This document shows positions 23,851 to 32,250 of a stretch of 42,372 nucleotides of DNA, piece after piece. The translations under genes and the position numbers were made by a program. How positions within the stretch are numbered: position 1 is the stretch's first letter; each line of letters opens with the position of its first letter. Origin of the DNA: UBA11855 sp964591705 (GTDB lineage: Archaea; Thermoproteota; Bathyarchaeia; Bathyarchaeales; Bathycorpusculaceae); assembly GCA_964591705.1 (NCBI GenBank), contig CAZQCX010000012.1:1-42372 (forward strand), written 5' to 3'. The notes below the pieces were generated by a model. The model had not been told where the DNA came from. It did not search any database and saw nothing but the letters and a program-made list of their open reading frames with translations.

Positions 23851-24702
23851 CTAGCCCCTGCAAAAATGAACAGTCCGTTCAGCCCCTTCCCTCACCCCCT
23901 CAAGAACCTCCATAGAAACGCCAGTCCTCCTCGAGAGATCACCCAACTCCGCATCCACAATCTGTTTCAATACAACAATTCCAGCATCAACCAACCGAGC
24001 CCTAACATCCCTTCTCAGACTCTTCAAGCAACTCAACGGGTAAAGGTCCGCTGCCTCAATCATATCCTGCAAGCTCAAACCAGGAGGAGTGTTCCAACCA
24101 ATCTGAAGTATATTCCTGCATCGACCATACTTGAAAGCATGCTCAGAATACTTCGTGTTCGTCACAATCATAGCCCTATCAAATCTCTCGCTGATCTTCC
24201 CCTGTTCATAAGCCTCAGCAACATCTTCAAGAATGGCCCTCGCAATGCGGCTTTCATCCAACCCTGTCAAAGCATGATAGTTGAAATGATGCTTAGCCTC
24301 AACAAAATACGTGACGCCATCCTTCATCGCAACCGCGTCCACCTCATGCTCCCCACAATTGCCAACAACAACCCGATTTGAACTCACCTCAAACCCATTA
24401 TGAGAAAGCAAGACCTGAACGAACCTCTCAAACTCGGGCTTAGGAACCATCAAACTCAACCCCCTCCTCAAATCATAAAGACAACCAACGCGAGGCTGCC
24501 GCTTACGCATGAAAAGAAACACCAATTGAAGAATCTTAGCAGTCGACATCCCATCATACAATCTTCTCTTAACCCTCTCAGCAACCTCCTCAGCCACCTC
24601 GATGCTTGCCCCCATCCTCAGACAGGTTCTCACAACCTTTCCCCTATCGAACAGTTGTCTGCTCCCATCTGCTTTCGTAACAAATACCGACAAAACACCC
24701 AC
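23851..24702 (-). CDS. ATP-cone plus restriction endonuclease-like protein
   Basis: The 283-residue protein starts with an ATP-cone (residues about 4-90: FVTKADGSRQLFDRGKVVRT, typical of nucleotide-sensing regulators). A PD-(D/E)xK nuclease core follows (about 95-210, HEVDAVAMKDGVTYFVEAKHH, the D...ExK motif), then a C-terminal helical HhH-like region (ARLVDAGIVVLKQIVDAELG). The pairing suggests a nucleotide-sensing DNase, but the target is not known and there is no methylase beside it. GTG 24702 is the first start codon in frame with the ATP-cone. Confidence 0.75.
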   Translation of the reverse strand: MGVLSVFVTKADGSRQLFDRGKVVRTCLRMGASIEVAEEVAERVKRRLYDGMSTAKILQLVFLFMRKRQPRVGCLYDLRRGLSLMVPKPEFERFVQVLLSHNGFEVSSNRVVVGNCGEHEVDAVAMKDGVTYFVEAKHHFNYHALTGLDESRIARAILEDVAEAYEQGKISERFDRAMIVTNTKYSEHAFKYGRCRNILQIGWNTPPGLSLQDMIEAADLYPLSCLKSLRRDVRARLVDAGIVVLKQIVDAELGDLSRRTGVSMEVLEGVREGAERTVHFCRG

Positions 24703-24823
24703 GCCGCAACGCTTTGACTGAGACTATACCTCAGACTCGACTTAAGTTTTATTCGTTCCCCCTCACCACTACACGGGTAACATTTTTAAAGCCAAAGCCT
24801 CTGAGGGTTCCCAGTTGAACACC

Positions 24824-25435
24824 ATGTACTTCAAACAAATCCAAAAACACAGCGACAACTTCTCATACCTAATAGCCAACGAAAAAACACGCGAAGCAGC
24901 AGCAGTAGACCCCAGCTACAACGCAGACGAAATCACACGCATCCTAAAAACAGAACAATTCAAACTGAAATACGTCATCAACACTCACAGCCACACCGAC
25001 CACACCGCAGGCAACGAAGAACTACTCAGCCTCTTCGGACCACAAATCGTAGCCCACAAACTCTCAAGAGCAAACCCCAAGATAGCAGTGGACGACGGCG
25101 ACATTCTACCACTCGGAGCAATCCAAATCAAAATCATCCACACACCAGGCCACACCCCAGACGGAATCTGCCTCCTCGTCAACAACAAAAAAATCCTCAC
25201 CGGAGACACACTATTCGTAGGCGAATGCGGCAGAATCGACCTCCCAGGCGGAAACGCAAAAGACCTCTACACCAGTTTCAACAAACTCCTCAAACTCAAC
25301 GACGACATCGAGGTCTACCCAGGCCACGACTACGGCCTGAAACCCTGCTCAACAATCGGCGAGGAACGCAAGTCCAACTACGTCCTCCAACCCCGAAACC
25401 TCAAAGAATTCCTAGAATTCATGGGCACTCCATAA
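24824..25435 (+). CDS. Metallo-beta-lactamase fold hydrolase (glyoxalase II/persulfide dioxygenase-like)
   Basis: The protein of 203 residues carries THSHTDHTAGN (about 53-63), the HTPGHTPDG motif with the next metal His, GDTLFVGECGRIDLPGG with the bridging Asp, and the final PGHDYG His. These are the five MBL metal motifs in order. The closest functional groups are hydroxyacylglutathione hydrolases and persulfide dioxygenases; archaea lacking glutathione use other thiol esters, so the substrate is open. TTG 24815 is an alternative start, about 26 bases after a TTTTTAAA box. ATG 24824 fits the usual family N-terminus (MYFKQI). Confidence 0.88.
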   Translation: MYFKQIQKHSDNFSYLIANEKTREAAAVDPSYNADEITRILKTEQFKLKYVINTHSHTDHTAGNEELLSLFGPQIVAHKLSRANPKIAVDDGDILPLGAIQIKIIHTPGHTPDGICLLVNNKKILTGDTLFVGECGRIDLPGGNAKDLYTSFNKLLKLNDDIEVYPGHDYGLKPCSTIGEERKSNYVLQPRNLKEFLEFMGTP

Positions 25436-25551
25436 TACGCAATCAGAATTCAACACTTACTCACATCCCCAGCGTCACAACAACGAAAAACCGAAAAAGC
25501 ACAAAACAACACTACCTATCTCAAGAAGTCTGGACTAACAGAGGACTGTTG

Positions 25552-26151
25552 ATGGCACTCCAAACCGAACAACAACTAAAAAAAGAAATTGTCGAAGCAT
25601 CGCGGAGAAGTGGAGCACAAGGCTGGTGCCCAGGAACAGTCGGCAACATCAGCGCTTTAAACCCACAACTAGGAAGAATCTACATAAAAAGATCAAAAGC
25701 AGACCTGAGCCGACTCGAAACAGATGACCTCCTAACACTCGATGTCAACGGAAATATCCTCGCAGGCAACGGAAAACCCTCCATAGAAACCAGCCTTCAC
25801 CTCGGAATATACAAAACAGTGAAACACGCGAGGGCAATATTTCACCTTCACCCACCATTTGCCACAGCCTACGCTGTTGCAGGAAAGAAAATACCGATTG
25901 TAACCGAGGCAGCAAAAATAGTCCTCGCTGATGTCCCACTGGTTCCGCGAGCACCGCCAGGATCAAACCAACTCGCCACCAACACTCAACGCGCCTTCAA
26001 CGATCCCACAGTGAAAGCAGCCCTTCTCAGAGATCACGGACTCGTCGCGATTGGTGAAACGCTTGATGATGCCTACAACACAACCGCCATAGTAGAAGAC
26101 ACAGCGAAGGTAGCCTTCCTGAGTTCACTACTAAAAATACCGCGCCTCTGA
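25552..26151 (+). CDS. Class II aldolase/adducin family protein
   Basis: The 199-residue enzyme has the conserved N-terminal substrate loop (CPGTVGNISAL), KPSIETSLH with the catalytic-position Glu, IFHLHPPFATA with two zinc His, and LLRDHGLVAIG with the third. Family members cleave sugar-phosphate C-C bonds (fuculose- or ribulose-phosphate aldolase type) or act on methylthioribulose phosphates. The precise substrate cannot be read. An overlapping frame extends to 25225 inside the MBL gene but is not protein-like. Confidence 0.88.
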   Translation: MALQTEQQLKKEIVEASRRSGAQGWCPGTVGNISALNPQLGRIYIKRSKADLSRLETDDLLTLDVNGNILAGNGKPSIETSLHLGIYKTVKHARAIFHLHPPFATAYAVAGKKIPIVTEAAKIVLADVPLVPRAPPGSNQLATNTQRAFNDPTVKAALLRDHGLVAIGETLDDAYNTTAIVEDTAKVAFLSSLLKIPRL

Positions 26152-26253
26152 GACTTAACCCAAAACAAATCAAGACTCAACGGAAGCACATCCAAAAGCA
26201 TCAAAAACAACTTCTACAAACTGCCCAAATGCCACTCCATTTCGTGAGAATCC

Positions 26254-26261
26254 CAAAAAAA
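26254..26261 (-). terminator. T-run terminator on minus strand
   Basis: Eight T on the minus strand, following C/T-rich sequence, 24 bases after the stop of the small membrane peptide frame. Confidence 0.35.
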
Positions 26262-26284
26262 GGAGGATGAGGGGTTTTACCCTG

Positions 26285-26398
26285 CTAACATCGCTTTCTC
26301 AATATCAGAAATCCAACTATTGCTATTGCGAGGATTATTGCAGCTGTGGCACCTATGAAATACGCTTCCAAGTGTACCTCTCGCTCTTTGTGGTGCAC
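26285..26398 (-). CDS. 37-residue single-helix membrane peptide (candidate)
   Basis: From GTG 26398 the product is a charged N-terminus (HHKEREVHLE) followed by one transmembrane helix (FIGATAAIILAIAIVGFLIL) and RKRC. It has a minus-strand T-run after it. Helix plus basic end could also be the surviving C-terminal anchor of a lost surface protein. A TATA-like TTTAAA lies only about ten bases upstream, so the true start may be TTG 26371. Confidence 0.35.
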   Translation of the reverse strand: MHHKEREVHLEAYFIGATAAIILAIAIVGFLILRKRC

Positions 26399-26740
26399 CT
26401 CACTTTAAATTTTCGCAAAATCCCCCTCCTTCTCCAGTTGAATGCGCCGCCTCAGACCAGATGTCCAGATGGAAAGCTTTGGCTAATGCGGCAGGCTCTG
26501 TAGCCATGAAACATGAAATAACAAAACACTCGATGGCCCAGCGCCGAAGCCGCAACCTGTTCAACGAATCTCAAAACACAGCCAAGCACCTTGATTTGGG
26601 CGAAACGCAAGACAGAAAGCACGTGCATGATCACTTCCAAACACAGTCAGCACGCAATATCACAATCCTCCCGCAGAATCAGACAACACGTTTTCAGTCA
26701 AGTTACTCTCAGGAAAACATTCACTTTCCAACCAGTTGAC
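26399..26740. other. 340 bases without a supported gene
   Basis: Frames occur on both strands (plus 26461-26739, minus 26452-26640), but neither has a recognisable domain, promoter or ribosome binding site. I see nothing further. Confidence 0.4.
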
Positions 26741-26923
26741 TCAGCTTAAAATGGTGATTTTGGTTTTCGTGAAGTCGACAAGCATAGCCTTAGTATGCCA
26801 CTTCTTGATGGCTTTCCCGTTTCTCTTGGGCTGGTACCATTTCATGATTTCATGCGTAGCATTGTCTGAGTAACCCGATCTCTGAAGCAATGACTTAAAG
26901 GCGTTCTCCAGTTTCCTGCCCAA
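26741..26923 (-). CDS. Small basic protein of unknown function
   Basis: Sixty residues with protein-like composition: LENAFKSLLQRSGYSDNATH, EIMKWYQPKRNGKAIKKWH, VDFTKTKITIL. TTG 26923 lies about 25 bases from a TTTAAG box, fitting a leaderless transcript. I do not recognise the family. Confidence 0.5.
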   Translation of the reverse strand: MGRKLENAFKSLLQRSGYSDNATHEIMKWYQPKRNGKAIKKWHTKAMLVDFTKTKITILS

Positions 26924-26999
26924 TTCAAGCCCGCGTCTTTTTTCTTAAAGGTACCGCAGAAATTAAATAAATGTTCTGAATCCTGGATCCTTTTTGTAG

Positions 27000-27185
27000 A
27001 TGCGCACAACACAAATACACATAACGCAGGATCAACTAGCTATCGCCGCCGCCACGATCAAGAACAGCCACGCTTCCATCCGTCTCACAACCATAATACG
27101 AACACAGTTGCAGAAGACTGAAATGGACCATGTGTCCTATTTTATTTACTCCCGCTCTGAAGAGAAACAGGAGTCAGCCACATGA
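27000..27185 (+). CDS. Doubtful 61-residue ORF
   Basis: ATG 27000 follows an ATTAAATA box at about 26964, and its stop overlaps the next start as ATGA, which favours a real gene. Composition (many Ile, Thr, Ala, no motif) is weak, and the next gene seems to have its own TATA-like ATTTTATTTA inside this frame. Confidence 0.3.
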   Translation: MRTTQIHITQDQLAIAAATIKNSHASIRLTTIIRTQLQKTEMDHVSYFIYSRSEEKQESAT

Positions 27186-27538
27186 CTAAAGAAGTTATCG
27201 AATACTTGGAGAGACAGAAATCTCCTCAGAAAGAAATTGTCCAGAGCCTCAGGAAAATCATCCTCGAATCCCTTCCAGGAATCCGAGAAAAGCTGTGGAT
27301 GGGCGTGCCCTGGTACGAAAATTTCTACATCGTAGCCCTCAAGGACCATGTGAACCTTGGTTTTTGTATAGACGGCTTGACAACTCAAGAAAGAGCTCTT
27401 TTCGAAGGCAAAGGACGAACAATGCGGCACATCAAATTCTATACACTAAACGACGTAGACACGATCAGAGTAACCATGCTGCTGAAGCTTGTTGCAGAAA
27501 GACAAATCCTGCTAGCCAGCAAAACAAAGAACAAGTGA
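27182..27538 (+). CDS. DUF1801 (YdhG-like) family protein
   Basis: The 118-residue protein has the DUF1801 pattern: helix with KEIVQSLRKIILESLPGIRE, then KLWMGVPWYEN, IVALKDHVNLGFC, FEGKGRTMRHIKF and a C-terminal helix. The family is widespread and small, with a TBP-like fold and no settled role. CAGGAG ends about six bases before the ATG. Confidence 0.8.
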   Translation: MTKEVIEYLERQKSPQKEIVQSLRKIILESLPGIREKLWMGVPWYENFYIVALKDHVNLGFCIDGLTTQERALFEGKGRTMRHIKFYTLNDVDTIRVTMLLKLVAERQILLASKTKNK

Positions 27539-27666
27539 GAAGTCTCACGCCGCAGCATCTTCCATGTTTCCAGTAGAAAAGGACCGTCGCCTGTTCCGGC
27601 ATTAAATTAGGCAGAATTCTGAGAAAAAGATTAATACTAACTCCTCTAAAAAGCCACCAAAAGAAG

Positions 27667-27975
27667 GTGAAGTCGCAAAAGGCGGCGAGAAGAATGCAGA
27701 GACCCGATGTTTGCGAACTGGATTTGACAAAAATCGAAGGCAGCGGAGACCTGACCTGCCCCAGATGCGGAATCGAAATATCTCCTGATGACTGCACCGA
27801 AGAAGCCTACACGATCTTGGAGACAAAGGTCGGCAGCATCGGCCTCGAGGAACTAATAATTCTCTGCAACAACTGCAAAACACAACTTCACCTGACCGGC
27901 TTCTCTCACTTGCAAGAGCTGGAAACCGCTGGAAAAAAACCCGAAAGCAACAACGACTGCCGAAACGCCTACTAA
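27667..27975 (+). CDS. Zinc-ribbon protein of unknown function
   Basis: The 102-residue product contains CPRCGIEISPDDC and, after a helix (GSIGLEELIILC), CNNC, which together form one zinc ribbon. The tail is polar. GTG 27667 overlaps its own GAAGGTGA; ATG 27694 is a possible later start. No enzymatic domain is seen. Confidence 0.6.
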   Translation: MKSQKAARRMQRPDVCELDLTKIEGSGDLTCPRCGIEISPDDCTEEAYTILETKVGSIGLEELIILCNNCKTQLHLTGFSHLQELETAGKKPESNNDCRNAY

Positions 27976-28151
27976 TCCGTCGCCCACAATCATTCCCTAT
28001 AGATCTGAAAAAACCTGCCGCCAACCCAAATTTCAAATTCTAAGCTCCACTTCACAAAACTTTTAGCAACCAAACCCCTGTAACCCAAAGTGAACGGACA
28101 TCTAAGGACAATCAGACAAGCAGGCTTCCGTGTTGAAAATAGAATTATGTA

Positions 28152-28256
28152 ATGGTCGTTGCGGTAGCACTCTCTTTCAGAGCATGCGCAATACTAACAA
28201 TACTTACCATCCAAACAAATGGTTTGCCTAGCACCATCCCACATTCACACTTGTGA
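28152..28256 (+). CDS. 34-residue hydrophobic ORF (candidate)
   Basis: MVVAVALSF then ACAILTILTI is hydrophobic. Its stop overlaps the next start as GTGA. No ribosome binding site is seen. It may be part of a broken gene. Confidence 0.2.
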   Translation: MVVAVALSFRACAILTILTIQTNGLPSTIPHSHL

Positions 28257-28384
28257 CATCATTACTGGGCATATGCATCGCTTTGACCTTGATACTTGCA
28301 ATAATGACTGCCCCGAGCAAAATGCTGGCGAAGCCATGGAATAACGCGAGACACGTATCTGAAAAACTGACTACCATTTCATAA
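28253..28384 (+). CDS. 43-residue single-helix ORF (candidate)
   Basis: One hydrophobic helix (LLGICIALTLILAIM) followed by a basic/polar tail. It is coupled by four bases to the preceding frame. Not recognised. Confidence 0.25.
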   Translation: MTSLLGICIALTLILAIMTAPSKMLAKPWNNARHVSEKLTTIS

Positions 28385-28667
28385 CGCTTTAACATCCTGC
28401 ACCGCAAAATAATCTGCTCGAAGAGAAATGCCCCGCATAGAAAATCAAAGTACTATGTCACATCCATTCTCAGAGAAAAAATCCTGATTGAAGCAACGAA
28501 AGGCGACGTTGTCTCTGAAACCGTCGAGGAAATCCTAACACATTAAGAAAAGAACCAAGGCTCAATCGATTCAACCAGTTGCCCTCTCAGGCAGCAAGGA
28601 AAACTTAAAAACCAAAAACCGATTAACATAATCCAACAACAAGTCACAGTTTGAGGAGTGTTTGAAT

Positions 28668-29777
28668 TTGAAAGGCATGGCTATATGGATACTAGGCTTC
28701 CTCTCTCTCCTCGCAGGAGCAAACGTCGTCTACGCAACAATAGCCTGGTTCCAATTGGGACCTGCAGCCACCGTGACGCCCAACTTGTTCAACATAGTCG
28801 GCTTCCCAGTTTATGTTTACATGCTGCTCTCAGCCTCCGCAACCTTGCTTTTCCTCGGAGCAACTTCCCATGTGCTAGTCAACGAGCTGTCAGTAGCGGA
28901 CGAGATAAGAACCATCAATGAAAAAGTTAACCGTTTGCAAGCCGGTCAAGAGTCTCAACAAAAGCTCCTAGAAGGCGTACAAGCAAGAATCTTCCTAGTC
29001 GACGAAAGCCTTGAGCGCACCAGAAGGGAATTCTCAAAAGCACTCGTCGACCAAAGCGATTCCCTGAAACAGAGCCTCGAGGCAAGTCAACAATCCCAGC
29101 AAAAAATGATGGATGCCGTACAGGGACGAGTCTTCCTACTCGACGAAAGCATGAAAACCATCAAGAAAGGACTCAGTGAACAGAGCGACCTAGTAAAAGC
29201 AGTCAACTCGAACGTCGCTGACAAGATCAACCCACAATTGACCGCTGTCAAAGAGGCAATAACAGAAATCGAACAAAAAAACAGCAAAACCACAGCAGCA
29301 ATTGCAAAACAAAAGGACGACCTAAAAGAAATCACACTGAAGCTAGAACAACTAGAAAACGCGCTAATCACGCCAAAACCACTGCTGACAAGCCAAAGCA
29401 ATGTAGAAGCCGTGAAAGGCATAGGACCCGGCAAAGCAGCTGAACTGAAGGAAATCAACGTGACAACCGTCGGCGACCTCATCATGGCCGACCCCAAAGT
29501 TGTAGCTGACAAAATGGGATCCTCCGACAAAACAGTCGAAAAGATGCAGGGACGCGCTCAATTATCATTGATCCCAAATTTGAAAGAAAAAGACCTTTCC
29601 ATGCTTGAAGAACTCGACATATTTGACAGAAAGAGCCTCGCTGCCCAAGACCCAATCGAACTCGGCAAAAAAATGAACGCCATATTCAAGATCAACCTAG
29701 CAAAGGGAAAAACCTCTGAAGCAGACAAACCAACCATCGAAGACATAGTTTCCTGGGTAAAATCCGCAAAATCCTAG
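28668..29777 (+). CDS. Membrane protein with long coiled coil and C-terminal helix-hairpin-helix
   Basis: Two transmembrane helices (about 4-25 and 48-68) are followed by about 180 residues of coiled coil containing two related segments (GVQARIFLVDESLERT, AVQGRVFLLDESMKTI). A Pro-containing linker leads to helix-hairpin-helix repeats (VEAVKGIGPGKAAELKEINV, VGDLIMADPKVVADKMG) like those of DUF4332-type or DNA-binding HhH proteins. TTG 28668 lies seven bases after GGAGTG; TTG 28662 is two codons earlier. Topology puts the coil and HhH in the cytoplasm. I infer a membrane tether for DNA or a protein partner. Confidence 0.65.
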   Translation: MKGMAIWILGFLSLLAGANVVYATIAWFQLGPAATVTPNLFNIVGFPVYVYMLLSASATLLFLGATSHVLVNELSVADEIRTINEKVNRLQAGQESQQKLLEGVQARIFLVDESLERTRREFSKALVDQSDSLKQSLEASQQSQQKMMDAVQGRVFLLDESMKTIKKGLSEQSDLVKAVNSNVADKINPQLTAVKEAITEIEQKNSKTTAAIAKQKDDLKEITLKLEQLENALITPKPLLTSQSNVEAVKGIGPGKAAELKEINVTTVGDLIMADPKVVADKMGSSDKTVEKMQGRAQLSLIPNLKEKDLSMLEELDIFDRKSLAAQDPIELGKKMNAIFKINLAKGKTSEADKPTIEDIVSWVKSAKS

Positions 29778-29889
29778 TTCAACAACCCCTCTCCCCCCGT
29801 CTAAGAAAAACACAACAACTCGTCTTCAAAAAGACAGCGCCCCTCACCCCACCTTTTTTCGTTCACCCTTTCCCCGATTCCTGCATCTA

Positions 29890-29928
29890 CCAGCCCCACA
29901 ACACAACCCTGAGAAACATCAGGGCTGG
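29890..29928. terminator. Hairpin between convergent genes
   Basis: CCCTGA-GAAACA-TCAGGG forms a perfect 6-bp stem, with flanking CCAGCC/GGCTGG able to extend it. It sits between two convergent stops and may end both transcripts. Confidence 0.4.
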
Positions 29929-29948
29929 AAAACTAACACAGACCCTGT

Positions 29949-31055
29949 TCACTTTATGATTTCCACTATGCTCTGCATGATCGAGTTCGCGGGAACCGCC
30001 AGCCCTATACCCTGCGACTCTTGAATGATGGCATTAGCCATCCCCACTACCTGCCCTTCATAGTTGATCAGCGGACCACCCGAGTTCCCAGGGTTCAGGG
30101 GAGCAGTTGTTTGAATCATGTTTGTCATAGTGACCTGATCCACAGTAATCGTTCGATTAGTAGCGCTAATTATGCCAGTACTCATTGATCCTTCCAAACC
30201 ATAAGGGGTACCAATGACTATTACAGGACTCCCAACTTTCAGGCTTGAAGAGTCAACAATCACAAGCGGCTTGTATTCGCCTTGGGGCGCGTTCGCCATG
30301 AGCACCGCAACGTCTGCATTAGGATTAGTCCCAGTGATGCTAGCAGCATATCTGTTTCCATTCGAGAAGGTCACGTTTATGCTGATTGCATTTCTAACAA
30401 CATGATTACAAGTAATTATGGTCATTTGCCCCGTGAAATTGTTGACGAAGCCTGACCCTTGAACCGACGTCAAAGTAGTACCCCGCCTAACCAATGCTTG
30501 AACCACAACCACGGAGTCTTTCACCCTCTCGAAAAGCTGAGGAAGCACAGTCTCACCCAAAACGTAGGTCACATTCTGATAAGTCACGCTCACAGTGTTC
30601 CTAAGATCGTTGATTTGCTGCTGGAGGCTAATCAACTGACTCTGTAAGCCAACAATTTCTGCGTTGATCCGGCTGATACCCTGACTGCTTTCATTGGAGG
30701 ATTGTAAGCTTTCGATCTGACCGCGAATCGTTACAAGCTGAGCTTGCAGCACATCGAGTTTTTCCAAAACGCCCGTCTGGTTCCTGTTTATTGGTTCCAT
30801 TTCCCTCTGCAGTTGTTCTATTTCACTTTGGACCGCTAACAACTGACCCTGCAAATCATTGACCCGATTCGAATTGGATCTATACCCTACCCAATACCCA
30901 ACCAAACCGCCAACGCTAAGCATCACAACTGCAATTATCACGACGATGACGATCGCGGGTTTGCGCGCACTTACCTTAGGGGTCTCCAAACCACTCTCGG
31001 TCCTCAAATCCAGAATTCTTCCACTGTAAAGGACAACACTGAAGAATTCAGCCAT
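29949..31055 (-). CDS. HtrA-like membrane-anchored serine protease with coiled-coil stalk, no PDZ domain
   Basis: This 368-residue protein (from ATG 31055) has a cytoplasmic N-terminus, a transmembrane helix (IVIVVIIAVVMLSVGGLVGY), a coiled-coil stalk of about 110 residues (NDLQGQLLAVQSEIEQLQRE and on), and an S1C trypsin-like domain. The catalytic triad is visible: His in TCNHVV (about 217), Asp in NADVAVL (about 247), Ser in PGNSGGPL (about 322). The protein ends right after the protease domain, without the usual PDZ. A TTTAA-type box near 31094 places transcription start after TTG 31109, so that longer frame is unlikely. It is probably envelope protein quality control. Confidence 0.85.
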   Translation of the reverse strand: MAEFFSVVLYSGRILDLRTESGLETPKVSARKPAIVIVVIIAVVMLSVGGLVGYWVGYRSNSNRVNDLQGQLLAVQSEIEQLQREMEPINRNQTGVLEKLDVLQAQLVTIRGQIESLQSSNESSQGISRINAEIVGLQSQLISLQQQINDLRNTVSVTYQNVTYVLGETVLPQLFERVKDSVVVVQALVRRGTTLTSVQGSGFVNNFTGQMTIITCNHVVRNAISINVTFSNGNRYAASITGTNPNADVAVLMANAPQGEYKPLVIVDSSSLKVGSPVIVIGTPYGLEGSMSTGIISATNRTITVDQVTMTNMIQTTAPLNPGNSGGPLINYEGQVVGMANAIIQESQGIGLAVPANSIMQSIVEIIK

Positions 31056-31202
31056 TTCTCTGACGGCTACTAAACCTGAGTAAGCCGCATTATTTAATGA
31101 TTTTTCCAAATCGCAGCAAAGTCGATTCTTCCACCATCACAGAAGATCCCCACCATAGGTAAAGCTAATTACCATTAGTTCACTAACTCAAGCCTGTTAC
31201 CT

Positions 31203-32090
31203 ATGGAATGGTATGTCTTTGCCCTCTTGGCTCCCGCGTTTTGGGCGTTGAACAACGTTTTCATCAAGTTCTTGATAACCAACAAGTTCAGGAGCTCTTT
31301 TCCCATGATTTTCACAGTGATCCTCATGGACGCGATACTTGCCTCCATCGTACCAATCTTTGTCCCAGTAAGTTTCTCTTCTCCCTATTCCTTGCTTGCT
31401 TTCTTGGTCGGCTTGATGCCCCTCACGGCGTTCTGGTTCTACTCCAAAGCACTGTTCGCCGAAGAAGTCTCAAGGGTTGCAACCCTGTTTCAACTCATAC
31501 CCGTCTTTGTAGTATCCTTGTCAGTCGTGTTTCTCGGAGAAGTTCTCGTAACAGAGAAATATTTCGGAATTGCGCTAATAGTAGCTGCCTCGATGCTTAT
31601 ATCCTACAAGAAGTCGGCAGACAAGCTTTTTTCAAATGCTTTGAAGTTCATGTTGCCGTTTGGAGCCATAATTGCAACCTACACGATCTCCGACAAGATG
31701 CTCCTAGGATACCTGGACTATTGGTCGCTGTTTTTCTGGAATGTCCTAGGCACCTTCTGCGGTGCCTCGTCTTTGCTATTTCTCCCCAAACTACGCTACA
31801 AGATTACTCAAGTCATCTTGACCGTTGGCAAAAAAGCAATTTTCACAACCTTCATCGGAGAAGGGTTATACGTCATTGGAACAATCTGTTCTTTGAGAGC
31901 CCTATCCCTCGTTGACGCCTCGTTAGCCTCTTCTCTGTTTGGACTCCAGCCTTTCTTCGTGTTCTTCTACACGCTTGTTCTGAGCCTATTTCTGCCCAAG
32001 ATTCTCAAGGAAGGCACCAGCAAATCAACTTTGCTGCTGAAAGGTTGTGCCATAGCTTTAATGTTCATGGGAGCCTGGCTTGTGATCTAG
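31203..32090 (+). CDS. EamA/DMT-family transporter
   Basis: The 295-residue protein has ten predicted transmembrane helices in two five-helix halves. Each half ends in the family pattern: LFQLIPVFVVSLSVVFLGE and ASLFGLQPFFVFFYTLVLSL, where a P follows the substrate-site helix and an E or polar residue closes. It is a probable drug/metabolite-type exporter or importer; the substrate is unknown. Its third positions are less A/C-biased than the genes to the left. Confidence 0.85.
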   Translation: MEWYVFALLAPAFWALNNVFIKFLITNKFRSSFPMIFTVILMDAILASIVPIFVPVSFSSPYSLLAFLVGLMPLTAFWFYSKALFAEEVSRVATLFQLIPVFVVSLSVVFLGEVLVTEKYFGIALIVAASMLISYKKSADKLFSNALKFMLPFGAIIATYTISDKMLLGYLDYWSLFFWNVLGTFCGASSLLFLPKLRYKITQVILTVGKKAIFTTFIGEGLYVIGTICSLRALSLVDASLASSLFGLQPFFVFFYTLVLSLFLPKILKEGTSKSTLLLKGCAIALMFMGAWLVI

Positions 32091-32203
32091 CTCTCCACAG
32101 CCCCATCAAGCTTGCATCCACAACCACAAATTCTGATCGATGCCATGACGCAGATACTCCCCCACAAATGCTTTGCTTCCTGATGCTCAGTGCCCAAAAA
32201 CAG

Positions 32204-32210
32204 TTTAATA
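32204..32210 (+). promoter_or_regulatory. TATA box of UbiA gene
   Basis: TTTAATA predicts a start near 32233, 18 bases before ATG 32251; a GGAG lies between. Confidence 0.4.
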
Positions 32211-32250
32211 CCGAACTACAGTAACAAAGGAGCTAAACGGAGAAAATACG

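Larger units (their letters stand above)
28080..28560. other. Region with short broken frames
   Basis: No full gene. Short plus frames follow one another: a 20-residue GTG frame at about 28091, the two small membrane frames at 28152-28384, then a frame without start ending 28546 that reads YYVTSILREKILIEA and VVSETVEEILTH. It may be a decayed gene. Confidence 0.35.

Noticed and set aside
26039..26055. GAAACGCTTG inside the aldolase gene, resembling the operator core
   Set aside because: Ten bases only, within coding sequence, without the other half-sites.
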